A DNA stretch of 48,074 nucleotides, from contig NWQQ01000015.1 of NCBI GenBank assembly GCA_002798255.1, positions 1 to 48,074 on the forward strand, read 5' to 3'. Shown one piece after another: positions 24,385 to 37,428 of this stretch. The position numbers were made by a program, and so were the translations under genes. Below the pieces are notes generated by a model. The model was not told the origin of the DNA, did not search any database, and saw nothing but the letters and a program-made list of their open reading frames with translations. Numbering within the stretch: the stretch's first letter is position 1; the number at the start of each line of letters is the position of its first letter. Source of the DNA: Lysobacteraceae bacterium NML95-0200. Lineage in GTDB: Bacteria > Pseudomonadota > Gammaproteobacteria > Xanthomonadales > Xanthomonadaceae.

Positions 24385-24834
24385 ATGTACTGGTCATTGC
24401 TGCCCGTTGCCGGCATTTTCTTCTGGCTGGCCTTGCGTACCCCTTCGGCACTGCTGATGGTGGTCTGGATGTTCCTCACCCTGGTCTGCCTGCTGGCCTG
24501 GGGTTATCTGCATTACCGCAGACTGTTTCCAGAGCAAAACCGCGAGCTGCAAATCACCCCGCTGGATTCGCAACAGCTTGAACTTTTGCGCAAGCAACGA
24601 CAAAACGGCGCTCAACAGGGAAAGCCCGTGGAGGCTGCAACAGCACCCCTGTCTGCACACACAACCCCTGCTCCAACGGCAGCGCCCGCTCCGAATCCTA
24701 CCCCTCACCCAACGCCAACTCCGACGCCAGTACCCACAGCCGCTCCAGTGGAAAGACCCATCACCGGCCGCGCGGTATTTATCCTGCCAGATGATGATTT
24801 GCCGCCCCCCAGCAAACACATACCACCGCAATGA
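24385..24834 (+). CDS. Small membrane protein with Pro/Thr-rich tail, unknown function
   Basis: The 149-residue protein has two N-terminal membrane helices (about 4-20 and 22-42), a charged stretch ([12 protein letters not shown]) and a long C-terminal region dominated by Pro, Thr and Ala repeats ([15 protein letters not shown]). The tail is probably disordered. The last four bases overlap the start of pdxJ. I do not recognise the family. TTG at 24370 would add five residues. Confidence 0.6.
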   Translation: MYWSLLPVAGIFFWLALRTPSALLMVVWMFLTLVCLLAWGYLHYRRLFPEQNRELQITPLDSQQLELLRKQRQNGAQQGKPVEAATAPLSAHTTPAPTAAPAPNPTPHPTPTPTPVPTAAPVERPITGRAVFILPDDDLPPPSKHIPPQ

Positions 24835-25592
24835 CCAAGCTCTCTGTCAACGTCAACAAGGTCGCCGTACTGCGCAATTCGCGCGGCGGCAGTGAACCCG
24901 ACGTAATCCGCGCCGCCCGTGTCTGCCTGGATGCCGGGGCACATGGCATTACCGTGCACCCCCGACCCGACGCCCGCCATATCCGTGCCGATGATGTCCA
25001 TGCCCTGGCGGTACTCTGCGGCGAATACGAAGTGGAATTCAATCTGGAGGGCAACCCGTTTGCTCCGGCGCGTCCGGGCTATCCGGGCTTTATCGAACTC
25101 TGCCGCGCAGTCCGCCCGGCACAAGCCACCCTGGTGCCTGATGGCGATGCTCAAATCACTTCTGACCACGGCTTTGATTTCAATCACGATATCCCCGCCC
25201 TGACCCCCCTGGTCAGCGAGCTCAAATCCTTGGGTTGCCGCGTCAGCCTGTTTGCCGATGCCGACCATCCGGCGATTGCCCGTGCCGCCGAATGCGGCGC
25301 AGACCGTATCGAGCTCTATACCGGCCCCTATGCCGCAGCTCACGCTGAAGGCGATAGCCATGCCCTGCAACACTGCATCCATGCGGCGCAAACTGCACAG
25401 GCTGCCGGGCTTGCAGTCAATGCCGGCCATGATCTCTCTCAAGACAATTTGGGCGATTTTCTGCGCGCCATCCCGAGCATACAAGAAGTATCCATCGGCC
25501 ACGCACTCATCTCCGAAGCCTTGTACAACGGCCTTGCCAACACCGTACGCGCCTATCTGGACTGTATCGCCAGCGCTACTGGCGAAGCCTGA
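24831..25592 (+). CDS. pdxJ: Pyridoxine 5'-phosphate synthase
   Basis: Last step of deoxyxylulose-5-phosphate-dependent vitamin B6 synthesis, joining 1-deoxy-D-xylulose 5-phosphate with aminoacetone phosphate (3-amino-2-oxopropyl phosphate). The 253-residue TIM barrel shows [40 protein letters not shown] and the phosphate-binding [12 protein letters not shown]. The neighbouring exbD2 on the opposite strand, with convergent ends, is the arrangement known from Xanthomonas. It overlaps the upstream small gene by four bases. About 250 bases with terminator structures follow. Confidence 0.95.
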   Translation: MTKLSVNVNKVAVLRNSRGGSEPDVIRAARVCLDAGAHGITVHPRPDARHIRADDVHALAVLCGEYEVEFNLEGNPFAPARPGYPGFIELCRAVRPAQATLVPDGDAQITSDHGFDFNHDIPALTPLVSELKSLGCRVSLFADADHPAIARAAECGADRIELYTGPYAAAHAEGDSHALQHCIHAAQTAQAAGLAVNAGHDLSQDNLGDFLRAIPSIQEVSIGHALISEALYNGLANTVRAYLDCIASATGEA

Positions 25593-25743
25593 AGCCATCA
25601 GGGCGCATCAACTTTAAGCCTGTTCACAACCGCCCAAGGCCTTCTTTCGCCCAGAACCGCGTCTTGGGTTTTGGGAACTTGCAAGCTGTCCTTGCTTGTT
25701 TCCCCCCCAAGACAGCTATACGCAGACCTTAACAATGAAAAAA

Positions 25744-25766
25744 CGCCGCCCGGAAGCCGGGCGGCG
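25744..25766 (-). terminator. Intrinsic terminator of the tonB-exbB-exbD operon
   Basis: CGCCGCCCGG and CCGGGCGGCG are exact 10-base reverse complements around AAG. On the minus strand the stem is followed by TTTTTT (25743-25738). It lies 77 bases past the exbD2 stop. Confidence 0.88.
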
Positions 25767-25842
25767 TATCAATCCACTCTGATTCAAGTGCTCCGCCAAT
25801 AGCGGAAATTATTCTGCGCGAGTTTCCCCCGCAGGAAATCAA

Positions 25843-26262
25843 TCAATCGCCCTGCACGAAGCCGATTTTTTGCATATCGGCATTCTTGGCTGCAGCCAGC
25901 ACCTTGGCCAATACCTCATATTCGGCATTGTCATCGGTCTGGATCTGCAACTGCGGTTGATTGGTCGGGTCTTTCTGAACTTCAGCCGACATCATGTTCT
26001 GCAGTGCACTGACCGGGGTCAGGGTGTCGTTCCAGTACACCTGATTGGCTGCGTCAATACGCAGCTTGATAGGCTCCGGCGGCTCTACCGGGTTTTCCGG
26101 TGCATCCGGCGGACGCGCCTGCGGCAGGTCAATCTTGATTGGATAGGATTCGATCGGCATGGTCACCATGAAGATGATGAGCAATACCAGCATCACGTCC
26201 ACCAGCGGGGTGACGTTGATATCTGCCATCGCGCCTTTGCCGCCACCTTGTGCAAATGCCAT
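25843..26262 (-). CDS. exbD2: ExbD-type proton channel protein, second copy
   Basis: The 139-residue protein has one N-terminal membrane helix (about 20-36) in [20 protein letters not shown], with the proton-carrying Asp in LVDVML, and a periplasmic domain. With ExbB it energises TonB-dependent outer-membrane uptake. It lies 11 bases downstream of exbD1 and shares a near-identical 74-base segment with it. Paired exbD genes after tonB-exbB are known in Xanthomonas, where the second copy is not always needed for iron uptake. Confidence 0.92.
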   Translation of the reverse strand: MAFAQGGGKGAMADINVTPLVDVMLVLLIIFMVTMPIESYPIKIDLPQARPPDAPENPVEPPEPIKLRIDAANQVYWNDTLTPVSALQNMMSAEVQKDPTNQPQLQIQTDDNAEYEVLAKVLAAAKNADMQKIGFVQGD

Positions 26263-26273
26263 ATGTCAACTCC

Positions 26274-26696
26274 TTAGTGCTTCTCGGCAATCGCCACGTA
26301 GCCAATATCCAGCATCCCCTGCGACTGGGCGATACGGGTGACTTCGTTGATCACGCTGAGTTTGGTGGTACGGTCACCGCGCAAGTTCAGCTTGGGCTGA
26401 GGTTGCAGCTGCGCCGCGCTGGAAAGCTGGCTTTCCAGCAGGTCTTTGCTAATGGGCTGATCATTCCAGAACAAATCGCCATTGGCAGTGACTGAAACGG
26501 TAATCGGACTCGGGCCAGGCCCTGGTTTTTCCTTGGTTTCAAGATCTGCACGCGGCAGTTCGACCTGGGTCTTGTGGTTCATCAGCGGCGTAGTCACCAT
26601 GAAGATGATGAGCAATACCAGCATCACGTCCACCAGCGGGGTGACGTTGATATCCGCCATCGCGCCGCCACTGGCATCTCCGCTACTCATTCCCAT
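26274..26696 (-). CDS. exbD1: ExbD-type proton channel protein, first copy
   Basis: The 140-residue protein has the same layout as its neighbour: Asp in LVDVML within the single membrane helix, then a periplasmic domain. The periplasmic parts of the two copies differ clearly (about QVELPRADLET here against [11 protein letters not shown] there), so they are diverged paralogues. It lies 50 bases after exbB and 11 before exbD2. Confidence 0.92.
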   Translation of the reverse strand: MGMSSGDASGGAMADINVTPLVDVMLVLLIIFMVTTPLMNHKTQVELPRADLETKEKPGPGPSPITVSVTANGDLFWNDQPISKDLLESQLSSAAQLQPQPKLNLRGDRTTKLSVINEVTRIAQSQGMLDIGYVAIAEKH

Positions 26697-26746
26697 TTTT
26701 CAATTCCTCAAGTCGAACTTTCGATCAGGCAAGGATGGGGTCGCAA

Positions 26747-27487
26747 TCAGCGACCCACATCACCCATACGCGAGCCAGTGGCAAAGAAGTCATGCAGGTC
26801 ATGCGCAAAGGCATCGAACTTGGCAATGATTTCGCTGTTCTGGCGGTTGAAGAAGTTATAGATGATCACCGCCGGGATAGCCACGAACAGACCGATGGCG
26901 GTCATGATCAGGGCTTCACCCACCGGGCCTGCCACGGCCGAGATGGAGGCGTCACCGGAAGCGCCCATGGCGATCAGGGCGTGGTAAATACCCCACACCG
27001 TACCCAAGAGGCCGATAAACGGTGCAGTTGCACCCACGGTTGCCAGCAGGGTCATGCCGTTCTGCAACTTGGAGCTTTCACGCACCACCGCCTGACGCAG
27101 GGCACGGTCAACCAGTTCCGAACGGGTCATGTTGCCGGTCAGGCGGTCATCATGACGCTGATGGTGGGCAGCGGCCTTGGCTGCATCCAGTGCAATCTTG
27201 GAGAACGGTTCACCTGCAGGCTGTTCTTCCATGAAACGGATGGCGTCCTGGGCGTTCGGCGTTTGCCAGAAGGTACCGACCACACGGTCAGCATTGCCGC
27301 GCAACTGGGCGTACTTCACCGACTTGACGACGAAGTAGTAAATCGAAAGAACCGAGAACAGAACCAGGGTCAGGAATACGACCCAGAGCAGCAGATCGAA
27401 TTGCTGGATCAGGTCCTGAAAACCCATGGCCTTGAAAGCTTCGGCATTGGAGCCGCCGGCGGCGGGCGCGGGAGTTTGCTGCAGCAT
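26747..27487 (-). CDS. exbB: ExbB/TolQ/MotA-type proton channel protein
   Basis: The 246-residue inner-membrane protein has three membrane segments (about 30-52, 150-172, 190-215) and the conserved core TLLATVGATAPFIGLLGTVWGIYHAL, shown here in two motifs, GATAPFIGLLGTVWGI and GPVGEALIMTAIGLFVAIPA. ExbB forms the pentamer around ExbD that harnesses the proton gradient for TonB. It follows tonB by 86 bases in the same orientation. Confidence 0.94.
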   Translation of the reverse strand: MLQQTPAPAAGGSNAEAFKAMGFQDLIQQFDLLLWVVFLTLVLFSVLSIYYFVVKSVKYAQLRGNADRVVGTFWQTPNAQDAIRFMEEQPAGEPFSKIALDAAKAAAHHQRHDDRLTGNMTRSELVDRALRQAVVRESSKLQNGMTLLATVGATAPFIGLLGTVWGIYHALIAMGASGDASISAVAGPVGEALIMTAIGLFVAIPAVIIYNFFNRQNSEIIAKFDAFAHDLHDFFATGSRMGDVGR

Positions 27488-27573
27488 GACGCTTACCTTT
27501 GTTGAGTGGATGTAAAGACCCGAAGGTCAGGAAACGTGGAACTTACTACTTTTGGTGAAACTCGATGAAAAAA

Positions 27574-28251
<678 letters not shown>

Positions 28252-28297
28252 GCGCTTGCTCGTCGTTGGTCTATCAGGGCACTTGCGCCCGGGAAAT

Positions 28298-28323
28298 GAT
28301 TCCTGTCCCCAAGGGCAGGAATC
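28298..28323 (-). terminator. Inverted repeat between the TPR gene and tonB
   Basis: GATTCCTG and CAGGAATC are exact 8-base reverse complements with a 10-base spacer that can pair further (CCC with GGG). It lies between two minus-strand genes, 86 bases past the upstream stop. On the minus strand only ATTT follows, so termination is possible but not strong; an operator for tonB is an alternative. Confidence 0.4.
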
Positions 28324-28408
28324 GCTTAGCTTATATCAATTTTTGGTTCACACGCTATACATGAACCGGTTTTTTCTGCTTTATCTTGCCTGATACTTTC
28401 AATATCAA

Positions 28409-29497
28409 TTACTTGAGATTGGCAAGACGGGTCGCTTCCTCGCGGTTCCTCACCCCTTTTTCCAAAGCTTTTTGGGCGGCCTCACGAGTCTGTGCTTTCT
28501 TGCCTTGCTGGTTGTAAACCTTGGCAAGATTGAGCCAGGTTTCCCCATCTTCTGCCAAGGGCGCTGCCAGGGCATAGAACCTGGCAGCCGCATCCAGGTC
28601 TTCATCAAAATATGCACGGTTGGCGGTGACCGACCAGGCTTTGGCAAGGTCGGCATCTTGCGGCAGGATGCCCTTGGCAGCCCCGTCCTCAATCACCTTG
28701 GCCGCTTCGCGCCATTTTTCGTCATTCAAAAGCCCCGAATACAGTGCGCGATATTCACGCGCTTCGGTGAGCAAGCCCTTGCCGCGTGCTTCTTCCAGCA
28801 GGGCATTGGCTTCGCTGAACTTGTCTGCCTGCTGCAAGGTTGCCACGGCATTCATCAGCAAGCCCTTGTCCGAAGGATTCTGCGCATAAAGCGTCTTGAA
28901 CACAGCCGCCGCTTCTTCATTGCGTCCTGCATTGGCCAGCAAACCAGCCTTCATGGTGAGATATTTCGGGTCTTCACTGCGGGTTTCGGACAAGAATCGC
29001 TCAATGGTGGCAATCGCAGCCGGATACTGCTCAGCCTGTGCCTGGGTGACCGCCAGATTGCTCATCATCCGGTAGTGGCTGTTATTGTCCAAACCATTGG
29101 CATCCAAGGCTGCCTGGAAGTACTGCGCAGCACGCGCCATATCATTCGTTTCGGTCGCCGCCACTGCCGCCATCTGGTAAGCAAAGGACTTTTCGTAGAT
29201 GTTGCTGGTGCTTTCGGCAAACGGCACAGCCTTGGCAAGAAGTTCGGGGAACTTGTTTTCTTCGTACAGCTTGCTCAGCGCCTGCAACTCCCTGACACCT
29301 TTCTGGCTGGCTTTTTCGGTCGGCTCGGTACGGCTGGCATTGGGAAATTCCGGCGCGGCTTTCTGCTCTTGCTGCTGTTGCTGTTGCTGACGGCGCTCGC
29401 TGCGCTTGCCAGCCAGCTGCGCATGGGCAGGCACCACCATCAGGGTGGACAGGGCAAGTGCAACGGAAACCGTAACTGCACGTCGAACGCTGGTCAT
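28409..29497 (-). CDS. Secreted TPR-repeat protein
   Basis: The 362-residue protein has a Sec signal (ending near AHAQ, residue 27), a Gln-rich stretch of seven Gln (37-43), and then mostly helical repeats of TPR type, such as YPAAIATIERFL and AGRNEEAAAVFKTLYAQNP. TPR proteins act as scaffolds for protein binding, here in the periplasm. It lies directly upstream of tonB on the same strand, as in related genomes, so a role with the TonB system is possible but unproven. Confidence 0.82.
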   Translation of the reverse strand: MTSVRRAVTVSVALALSTLMVVPAHAQLAGKRSERRQQQQQQQEQKAAPEFPNASRTEPTEKASQKGVRELQALSKLYEENKFPELLAKAVPFAESTSNIYEKSFAYQMAAVAATETNDMARAAQYFQAALDANGLDNNSHYRMMSNLAVTQAQAEQYPAAIATIERFLSETRSEDPKYLTMKAGLLANAGRNEEAAAVFKTLYAQNPSDKGLLMNAVATLQQADKFSEANALLEEARGKGLLTEAREYRALYSGLLNDEKWREAAKVIEDGAAKGILPQDADLAKAWSVTANRAYFDEDLDAAARFYALAAPLAEDGETWLNLAKVYNQQGKKAQTREAAQKALEKGVRNREEATRLANLK

Positions 29498-29625
29498 CGG
29501 AACTCTCCTGAAGGCGTCAAACCGCCGCTATGGCGGACTGGGATGGATAAAACTAGCAGAACTGAAGCATCATCGACAAATTATTTTTGATGCTATTGCG
29601 AAGAACGGCTGTAATTGCTTGATAT

Positions 29626-30438
29626 TCAACCACAATTGGGTCTTTTGCCAGAACTGCGCGCTTGTTCATATTCGTGCATCAAACCCTCTGCACGAATGCC
29701 CATTTCCCGCAGTCGTGACTGCGGGTCGGGGTGGGTGGACAGCCATTGCGGCATTCGGGCACCCCCGGCGGCAATCATGTTCCGCCACAGTTCAACCGCC
29801 TGCCGCGGGTCAAATCCTGCCCGTGCCATCAATTGCTGTCCCACCACATCAGCCTCGCTTTCCTGGGTGCGGTTATTGGGCAGCAAAATCGCCCCCTGGG
29901 CAATCATGCCACCTCCCTGAGTGGCAAAATCACCGACGCTCTGCCCATAAGCTGCGCCAAGCAGCGCACCCAGCAATCCCACCCCCATCTGCGTGCCCAA
30001 CTGCCGGGTAATGCGTTCATCATGATGGCGCGCCACGACATGACCGATTTCGTGCGCCACCACCGCTGCCAGTTGGTCCTGGTTTTTGGCCACCTTGAAA
30101 ATGCCGGTATGAATGCCGACTTTACCGCCAGGCAAGGCAAAGGCATTCGGGCTGTCATCGCTAAATAGCGCGTTTTCCCAGGCATATTGCCGCCAGTTCT
30201 GCGGCAGCTCGCGCACAATGCTGCTGACTACACAATCCACATAGGCGCGCTCACGCGGATTGCTGCTAAGCGGCTTCCTGGCCTTGAGTTCGGCAAAGGC
30301 ACCGGCGCCCATTTGCGCAAGTTGCGCTTGAGAAACCGCCCCTACCCGCTGGGTTCTCCCCGTGGGTGAAGTGGTGGTGGCGCAAGCGGCAACAGTGATG
30401 GATAGAGCACAGGCAAGCAAGCAGGAACGCGGGCGCAT
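29626..30438 (-). CDS. M48-family metalloprotease lipoprotein
   Basis: The 270-residue protein has a lipoprotein signal (VAAC, Cys 19), a conserved NAFALPGGKVGIHTGIF segment, the zinc motif HEIGH (129-133) and a third ligand Glu 193 in QESEAD. It resembles LoiP/YcaL-type periplasmic proteases that act on outer-membrane proteins during stress. ATG at 30438 starts the signal; an upstream start at 30483 would not. It is 161 bases from the gyrB stop, a gap holding a strong hairpin. Confidence 0.87.
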   Translation of the reverse strand: MRPRSCLLACALSITVAACATTTSPTGRTQRVGAVSQAQLAQMGAGAFAELKARKPLSSNPRERAYVDCVVSSIVRELPQNWRQYAWENALFSDDSPNAFALPGGKVGIHTGIFKVAKNQDQLAAVVAHEIGHVVARHHDERITRQLGTQMGVGLLGALLGAAYGQSVGDFATQGGGMIAQGAILLPNNRTQESEADVVGQQLMARAGFDPRQAVELWRNMIAAGGARMPQWLSTHPDPQSRLREMGIRAEGLMHEYEQARSSGKRPNCG

Positions 30439-30560
30439 GGGGTGAATATCGAATGTCGGGGGCACCCTTTTTAGCGCAATCAAGGGAAAATCCCGTCAAT
30501 TTCCGCTATTGCAACCGCATTCGCTTATTGCCGGTTCATGCGCCTATCCGCACCACACAT

Positions 30561-30593
30561 CCGCAAGAGCCGCGAAATTCGCGACTCTTGCGG
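30561..30593. terminator. Hairpin after gyrB
   Basis: CCGCAAGAGCCGCGA pairs with TCGCGACTCTTGCGG with one mismatch, around a 3-base loop. It lies seven bases beyond the gyrB stop. No T-run follows on the minus strand, so it may end transcription with help or protect the 3' end of the mRNA. Confidence 0.6.
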
Positions 30594-30599
30594 GGTTTG

Positions 30600-34213
<3,614 letters not shown>

Positions 34214-34249
34214 TAGCAGGCCAATGGGAATGAACAGGTAAACGCAAAA

Positions 34250-34270
34250 CCGCCCGGACATGCCGGGCGG
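34250..34270 (-). terminator. Intrinsic terminator between dnaN and recF
   Basis: CCGCCCGG and CCGGGCGG form a perfect stem around ACATG. On the minus strand it is followed by TTTTGCGTTT. The dnaN stop is 30 bases upstream and the recF start 37 bases downstream. Confidence 0.75.
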
Positions 34271-34273
34271 TAC

Positions 34274-34289
34274 TGTTTCACGTGAAACA
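34274..34289. promoter_or_regulatory. Perfect parS site between dnaN and recF
   Basis: TGTTTCACGTGAAACA is the exact 16-base parS consensus bound by ParB in chromosome segregation. It lies between the dnaN stop and the terminator at 34250-34270. Confidence 0.9.
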
Positions 34290-34300
34290 TCAGCTCCATG

Positions 34301-35398
34301 TCAGAGCCGCAACGGCATCACGACGTGACGGCTGCGATTGTTGCTGGCCTCCTGCACCAAGGCGGAAGAATTGGCATCGCGCATGGAAATAACCACTTTT
34401 TCGTCCCGCAAGGCGCCCAGTGCATCCAATAAATAGTTGACATTGAAGCCAATCGCCAAACCATCCACAGGGGTTTCGGCTTCCACTTCATCCTGAGCTT
34501 CTTCCTGCTCCGGGTTATTGCTCTGCACTTTCAAGAGGTTGGGCGAAATTTCCACCCGGACACCACGGTATTTTTCATTCGACAAAATCTTGGTGCGGTC
34601 CAGCGCCGCACGCAGGGCTTCACGGTCCACCGTAATTTTCTTGTCTGCGCCAATCGGGATAACCGCTTCGTAATCCGGAAAGTTGCCATCAATCAGTTTG
34701 GAAGTGAAGGTGACATCATCGCGTTTTACACGGATATGGCTGCGACCAATTTCCAGGCTGACACTGCGCTCGCCGCCTTCAAGCAGGCGTTGCAATTCAT
34801 GAACACCTTTGCGCGGGACGATAATCTTGCGCTTGGGCCCTGTTTGCTCCAAAGTGGTTTCACACAATGCCAGACGATGGCCATCGGTGGCAACGCAACG
34901 CAAGTCTTGCTCACGGAAATCAAACAGCAAGCCATTCAGGTAATAACGCACATCCTGTTGCGCCATGGAAAAGGCCGTACGTTCAATCAGCTCCTTGAGA
35001 GCCGCTTCTGCAAGCTGCACTTGATCTGTTGCATCCATTTCTTCGATGGACGGAAAGTCTTTGGCAGGCAAGCTCATCAGACTGAAACGGCTTTTTCCTG
35101 CACGTACTTCAACTTTGTCTCCCGTTTGCTCTACGCGAACTTTGCTGCCATCGGGCAGAGCACGAACGATGTCGAAGAATTTGCGTGCAGGAATGGTGGT
35201 TTCCCCGTTTTCTGCTTCCTGGGCTTCGCAGCGGGAAACCATTTCGACTTCAAGGTCGGTGCCCGTCAAAAGGATGTGATTATCTTCGACTTGCACCAGC
35301 AAGTTGGAGAGAACCGGCAGTGTTTGTCTTCTCTCAATGACATTGACAACTTGAGATAGCGATTTGAGAAGAACTTCGCGTTGCAGAGAAAAACGCAT
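34301..35398 (-). CDS. dnaN: DNA polymerase III beta subunit (sliding clamp)
   Basis: Ring-shaped processivity clamp of the replicative polymerase. The 365-residue protein starts MRFSLQREVLLKSL and ends SRHVVMPLRL, the typical clamp C terminus. It contains VLSNLLVQVEDNHI, FRCVATDGHRL-like DLRCVATDGHRLAL and GNFPDYEAVIP. An acidic insert (EQEEAQDEVEAE, about 290-302) looks longer than in E. coli. The ATG at 35398 borders the presumed oriC. Confidence 0.97.
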   Translation of the reverse strand: MRFSLQREVLLKSLSQVVNVIERRQTLPVLSNLLVQVEDNHILLTGTDLEVEMVSRCEAQEAENGETTIPARKFFDIVRALPDGSKVRVEQTGDKVEVRAGKSRFSLMSLPAKDFPSIEEMDATDQVQLAEAALKELIERTAFSMAQQDVRYYLNGLLFDFREQDLRCVATDGHRLALCETTLEQTGPKRKIIVPRKGVHELQRLLEGGERSVSLEIGRSHIRVKRDDVTFTSKLIDGNFPDYEAVIPIGADKKITVDREALRAALDRTKILSNEKYRGVRVEISPNLLKVQSNNPEQEEAQDEVEAETPVDGLAIGFNVNYLLDALGALRDEKVVISMRDANSSALVQEASNNRSRHVVMPLRL

Positions 35399-35477
35399 TT
35401 GAGTATTCCTTGTGGCTTCGGCGCTACAGCTTTTGATTTATGGATAACTATAAAGCAGGTAGTTGATGTAGTGTTTT

Positions 35478-35514
35478 GGAAAACAAGAAATATCTTTGCA
35501 AGTTCTTGTTTTCC
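35478..35514. repeat. Inverted repeat in oriC candidate
   Basis: GGAAAACAAGAA and TTCTTGTTTTCC are exact 12-base reverse complements around a 13-base spacer. Each arm carries one copy of the GTTTTCC heptamer that recurs nearby at 35580, 35595 and 35606. Confidence 0.85.
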
Positions 35515-35560
35515 TTTAGAAAATCTTCCAATTTGCTTTGAGGAAATTTTACTTTGAACT

Positions 35561-35569
35561 TGTGGATAA
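35561..35569 (-). promoter_or_regulatory. Consensus DnaA box
   Basis: TGTGGATAA on the plus strand is the exact complement of TTATCCACA, the high-affinity DnaA-binding sequence. It lies 75 bases from the dnaA stop codon. Confidence 0.85.
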
Positions 35570-35643
35570 CTTGTGAGCAGTTTTCCCGATGGAAGTTTTC
35601 CTCAAGTTTTCCACAAAATTTACCTCAATTGTCTGCAAGTTGT

Positions 35644-37017
35644 TCACTCGGTGAGTTTTCGCGTCAATTTTTCCCAGTCTTCGTGGACTGCTGCATCGGT
35701 TTCACGCAGATGGGTGATCACTTTGCAAGCATTCATGACTGTGGAGTGGTCACGACCAAAGGCTTCACCTATTTCGGGCAGACTGCGATCGGTCAGTTCA
35801 CGGGCAAGTGCCATCGCCATTTGCCGGGCACGGGCAATCGTGCGTTTCCGTGTGTCGGAAAGCAAAACCCGCAATTGAAGGCTGTAATGGTCTGCAACGA
35901 CTTTTTGGATGTTAGGAATATTGATGACAGCTTGCTGTGACCGGAACAAGTCACGCAGTGTGTCATTGGCAAACTCCATGGTGATTGCCTGTCCCATCAG
36001 GTTGGCGCGTGCAACCAGTGAATTGAGCGCGCCTTCGAGTTCTCGCACGTTGGATTGCATGCGCTTGGCCAGCATCATTACGACATCTTCCGGGATGGAT
36101 GTGTTGCGCTCCCTTGCTTTGGCCAGGACGATTTGCGCACGGGTTTCAAAGTCAGGCGGGTCGATTGCAACGGCAAGGCCATTGCTCATGCGCGAGCGCA
36201 GACGTGGCTCCAGTTTGTCGATTTCGCGTGGATAGCGGTCAGAAGTCAGGATAATCTGCCGCTTGTTGTCGAACAGCGTATTGAAGGTGTGGAAAAACTC
36301 CTCCTGGGTGGAAGGTTTTTCTGCCAGCAGATGGACATCGTCAATCAGCAGGGCATCAACCTTGGTGAAGCTGCGTTTGAAACGGTCACGTGCCAGGGAG
36401 TTTTTGTTGGTGTAATCCTCTTGCAGCGCGCGGAAGAAGCGATTGAAGAAGTCATCGGCGCGCAGATACAACACCCGCGCCTTGGGATTGTTCTGGCGGA
36501 TGAGATTGCCTGCCGCCACCATCAGATGGGTTTTGCCAAGCCCGGTGCCGCCAAATAGCAGAACCGGATTGTTTTGCCGATTGCCGGGGTTCTGGGCTGC
36601 CAGAAGAGCGGCTGCGCGCGCCATGGAGTTGCTGCGGCCTTCAACGAAATTGTCGAAGGTGAAGTAGTTGTCCAGATGGCTTTCAAAAGGTTCTTCAATC
36701 GTCTTGCCAGTCACCGGGGGTGTCGGAGCCGGGGTATGGGTTTGACTTGGGACGGCCAGGCTGCCAATTTTCAATTCGACACTTTCCAGGCCACCAAGGT
36801 GAATGGCTAACTCACGGATTCTGTCCAGATGATGTTCACGAACCTCTTCGAGGACAAAGGTGTTGGGTGCGAACAGATGCAGGACACCGCCTTGTACGCG
36901 CGCTTGCAGGGGTTTTAGCCAGCTGTGCAGGGCTTCTGCTGGCACTTCGCTGGAAAGCCGTTCAAGACAGGCGACCCAAGTGTCCGGCGGGGCAGAGAGG
37001 GAAGAAGTCATGTTCAT
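35644..37017 (-). CDS. dnaA: Chromosomal replication initiator DnaA
   Basis: AAA+ ATPase that binds and opens oriC. The 457-residue protein has a DnaB-contacting N domain ([23 protein letters not shown]), a linker, an AAA+ domain with Walker [12 protein letters not shown] and Walker [10 protein letters not shown], and the DNA-binding domain with [11 protein letters not shown]. The start could be ATG at 37017 or 37011; an open frame to 37224 has no homology. No clear Shine-Dalgarno is seen. It is divergent from rpmH, 196 bases apart. Confidence 0.97.
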   Translation of the reverse strand: MNMTSSLSAPPDTWVACLERLSSEVPAEALHSWLKPLQARVQGGVLHLFAPNTFVLEEVREHHLDRIRELAIHLGGLESVELKIGSLAVPSQTHTPAPTPPVTGKTIEEPFESHLDNYFTFDNFVEGRSNSMARAAALLAAQNPGNRQNNPVLLFGGTGLGKTHLMVAAGNLIRQNNPKARVLYLRADDFFNRFFRALQEDYTNKNSLARDRFKRSFTKVDALLIDDVHLLAEKPSTQEEFFHTFNTLFDNKRQIILTSDRYPREIDKLEPRLRSRMSNGLAVAIDPPDFETRAQIVLAKARERNTSIPEDVVMMLAKRMQSNVRELEGALNSLVARANLMGQAITMEFANDTLRDLFRSQQAVINIPNIQKVVADHYSLQLRVLLSDTRKRTIARARQMAMALARELTDRSLPEIGEAFGRDHSTVMNACKVITHLRETDAAVHEDWEKLTRKLTE

Positions 37018-37150
37018 CGCAAAACTTTTGAAAAAGCAAGACCTGCCGCGCTGCATGGTAGCGTCACGGTAAAGGGGCAGGACGGCCTGCCAGATTACCA
37101 TTCCGGAAGGTTGTCGGCATGTTCCGGACGAAACTTGTGTATTCCCCATA

Positions 37151-37179
37151 TTGACCTTGGTGAAGGGCTTGGGTATAGT
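37151..37179 (+). promoter_or_regulatory. Predicted sigma-70 promoter of rpmH-rnpA-yidC
   Basis: TTGACC at 37151-37156 and TATAGT at 37174-37179 are separated by 17 bases, a near-consensus promoter. Transcription would begin around 37186, about 28 bases before rpmH. Confidence 0.75.
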
Positions 37180-37213
37180 CGCGGGTTCCGTTTTCAACTT
37201 TGACGGCATTACC

Positions 37214-37354
37214 ATGGCCACCAAGCGTACCTACCAGCCCAGCAACCTGAAGCGCAAGCGCGATCACGGCTTCCGTGCCCGCATGAAGACCGCAGATGGT
37301 CGCAAGATTCTGGCTCGCCGCCGCGCCAAGGGCCGCAAGGTCCTGTCCGCCTGA
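37214..37354 (+). CDS. rpmH: 50S ribosomal protein L34
   Basis: A 46-residue, highly basic ribosomal protein beginning [20 protein letters not shown], the L34 signature, and continuing with [22 protein letters not shown]. It is the first gene of the rpmH-rnpA-yidC block and is divergent from dnaA, as in most bacteria. A near-consensus promoter lies just upstream. Confidence 0.97.
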   Translation: MATKRTYQPSNLKRKRDHGFRARMKTADGRKILARRRAKGRKVLSA

Positions 37355-37428
37355 TTTTTTGCCGCCGGCAGTTGATGACCGGTGGTGGCAATCTTGCGGG
37401 CTTGGGGCTTGCGCCCAGGTCTTCTGCG

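Larger units (their letters stand above)
35399..35643. other. oriC: Candidate replication origin (oriC), dnaA-dnaN intergenic region
   Basis: This 245-base gap is much richer in A/T than its surroundings. It contains a perfect DnaA box (TGTGGATAA at 35561-35569, minus-strand TTATCCACA) and two one-mismatch boxes (TATGGATAA at 35439-35447; TTTTCCACA at 35607-35615). It also carries a 12-base-arm inverted repeat and five copies of GTTTTCC/GGAAAAC. In Xanthomonas the origin is placed between dnaA and dnaN. Function is inferred from composition and location. Confidence 0.8.
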
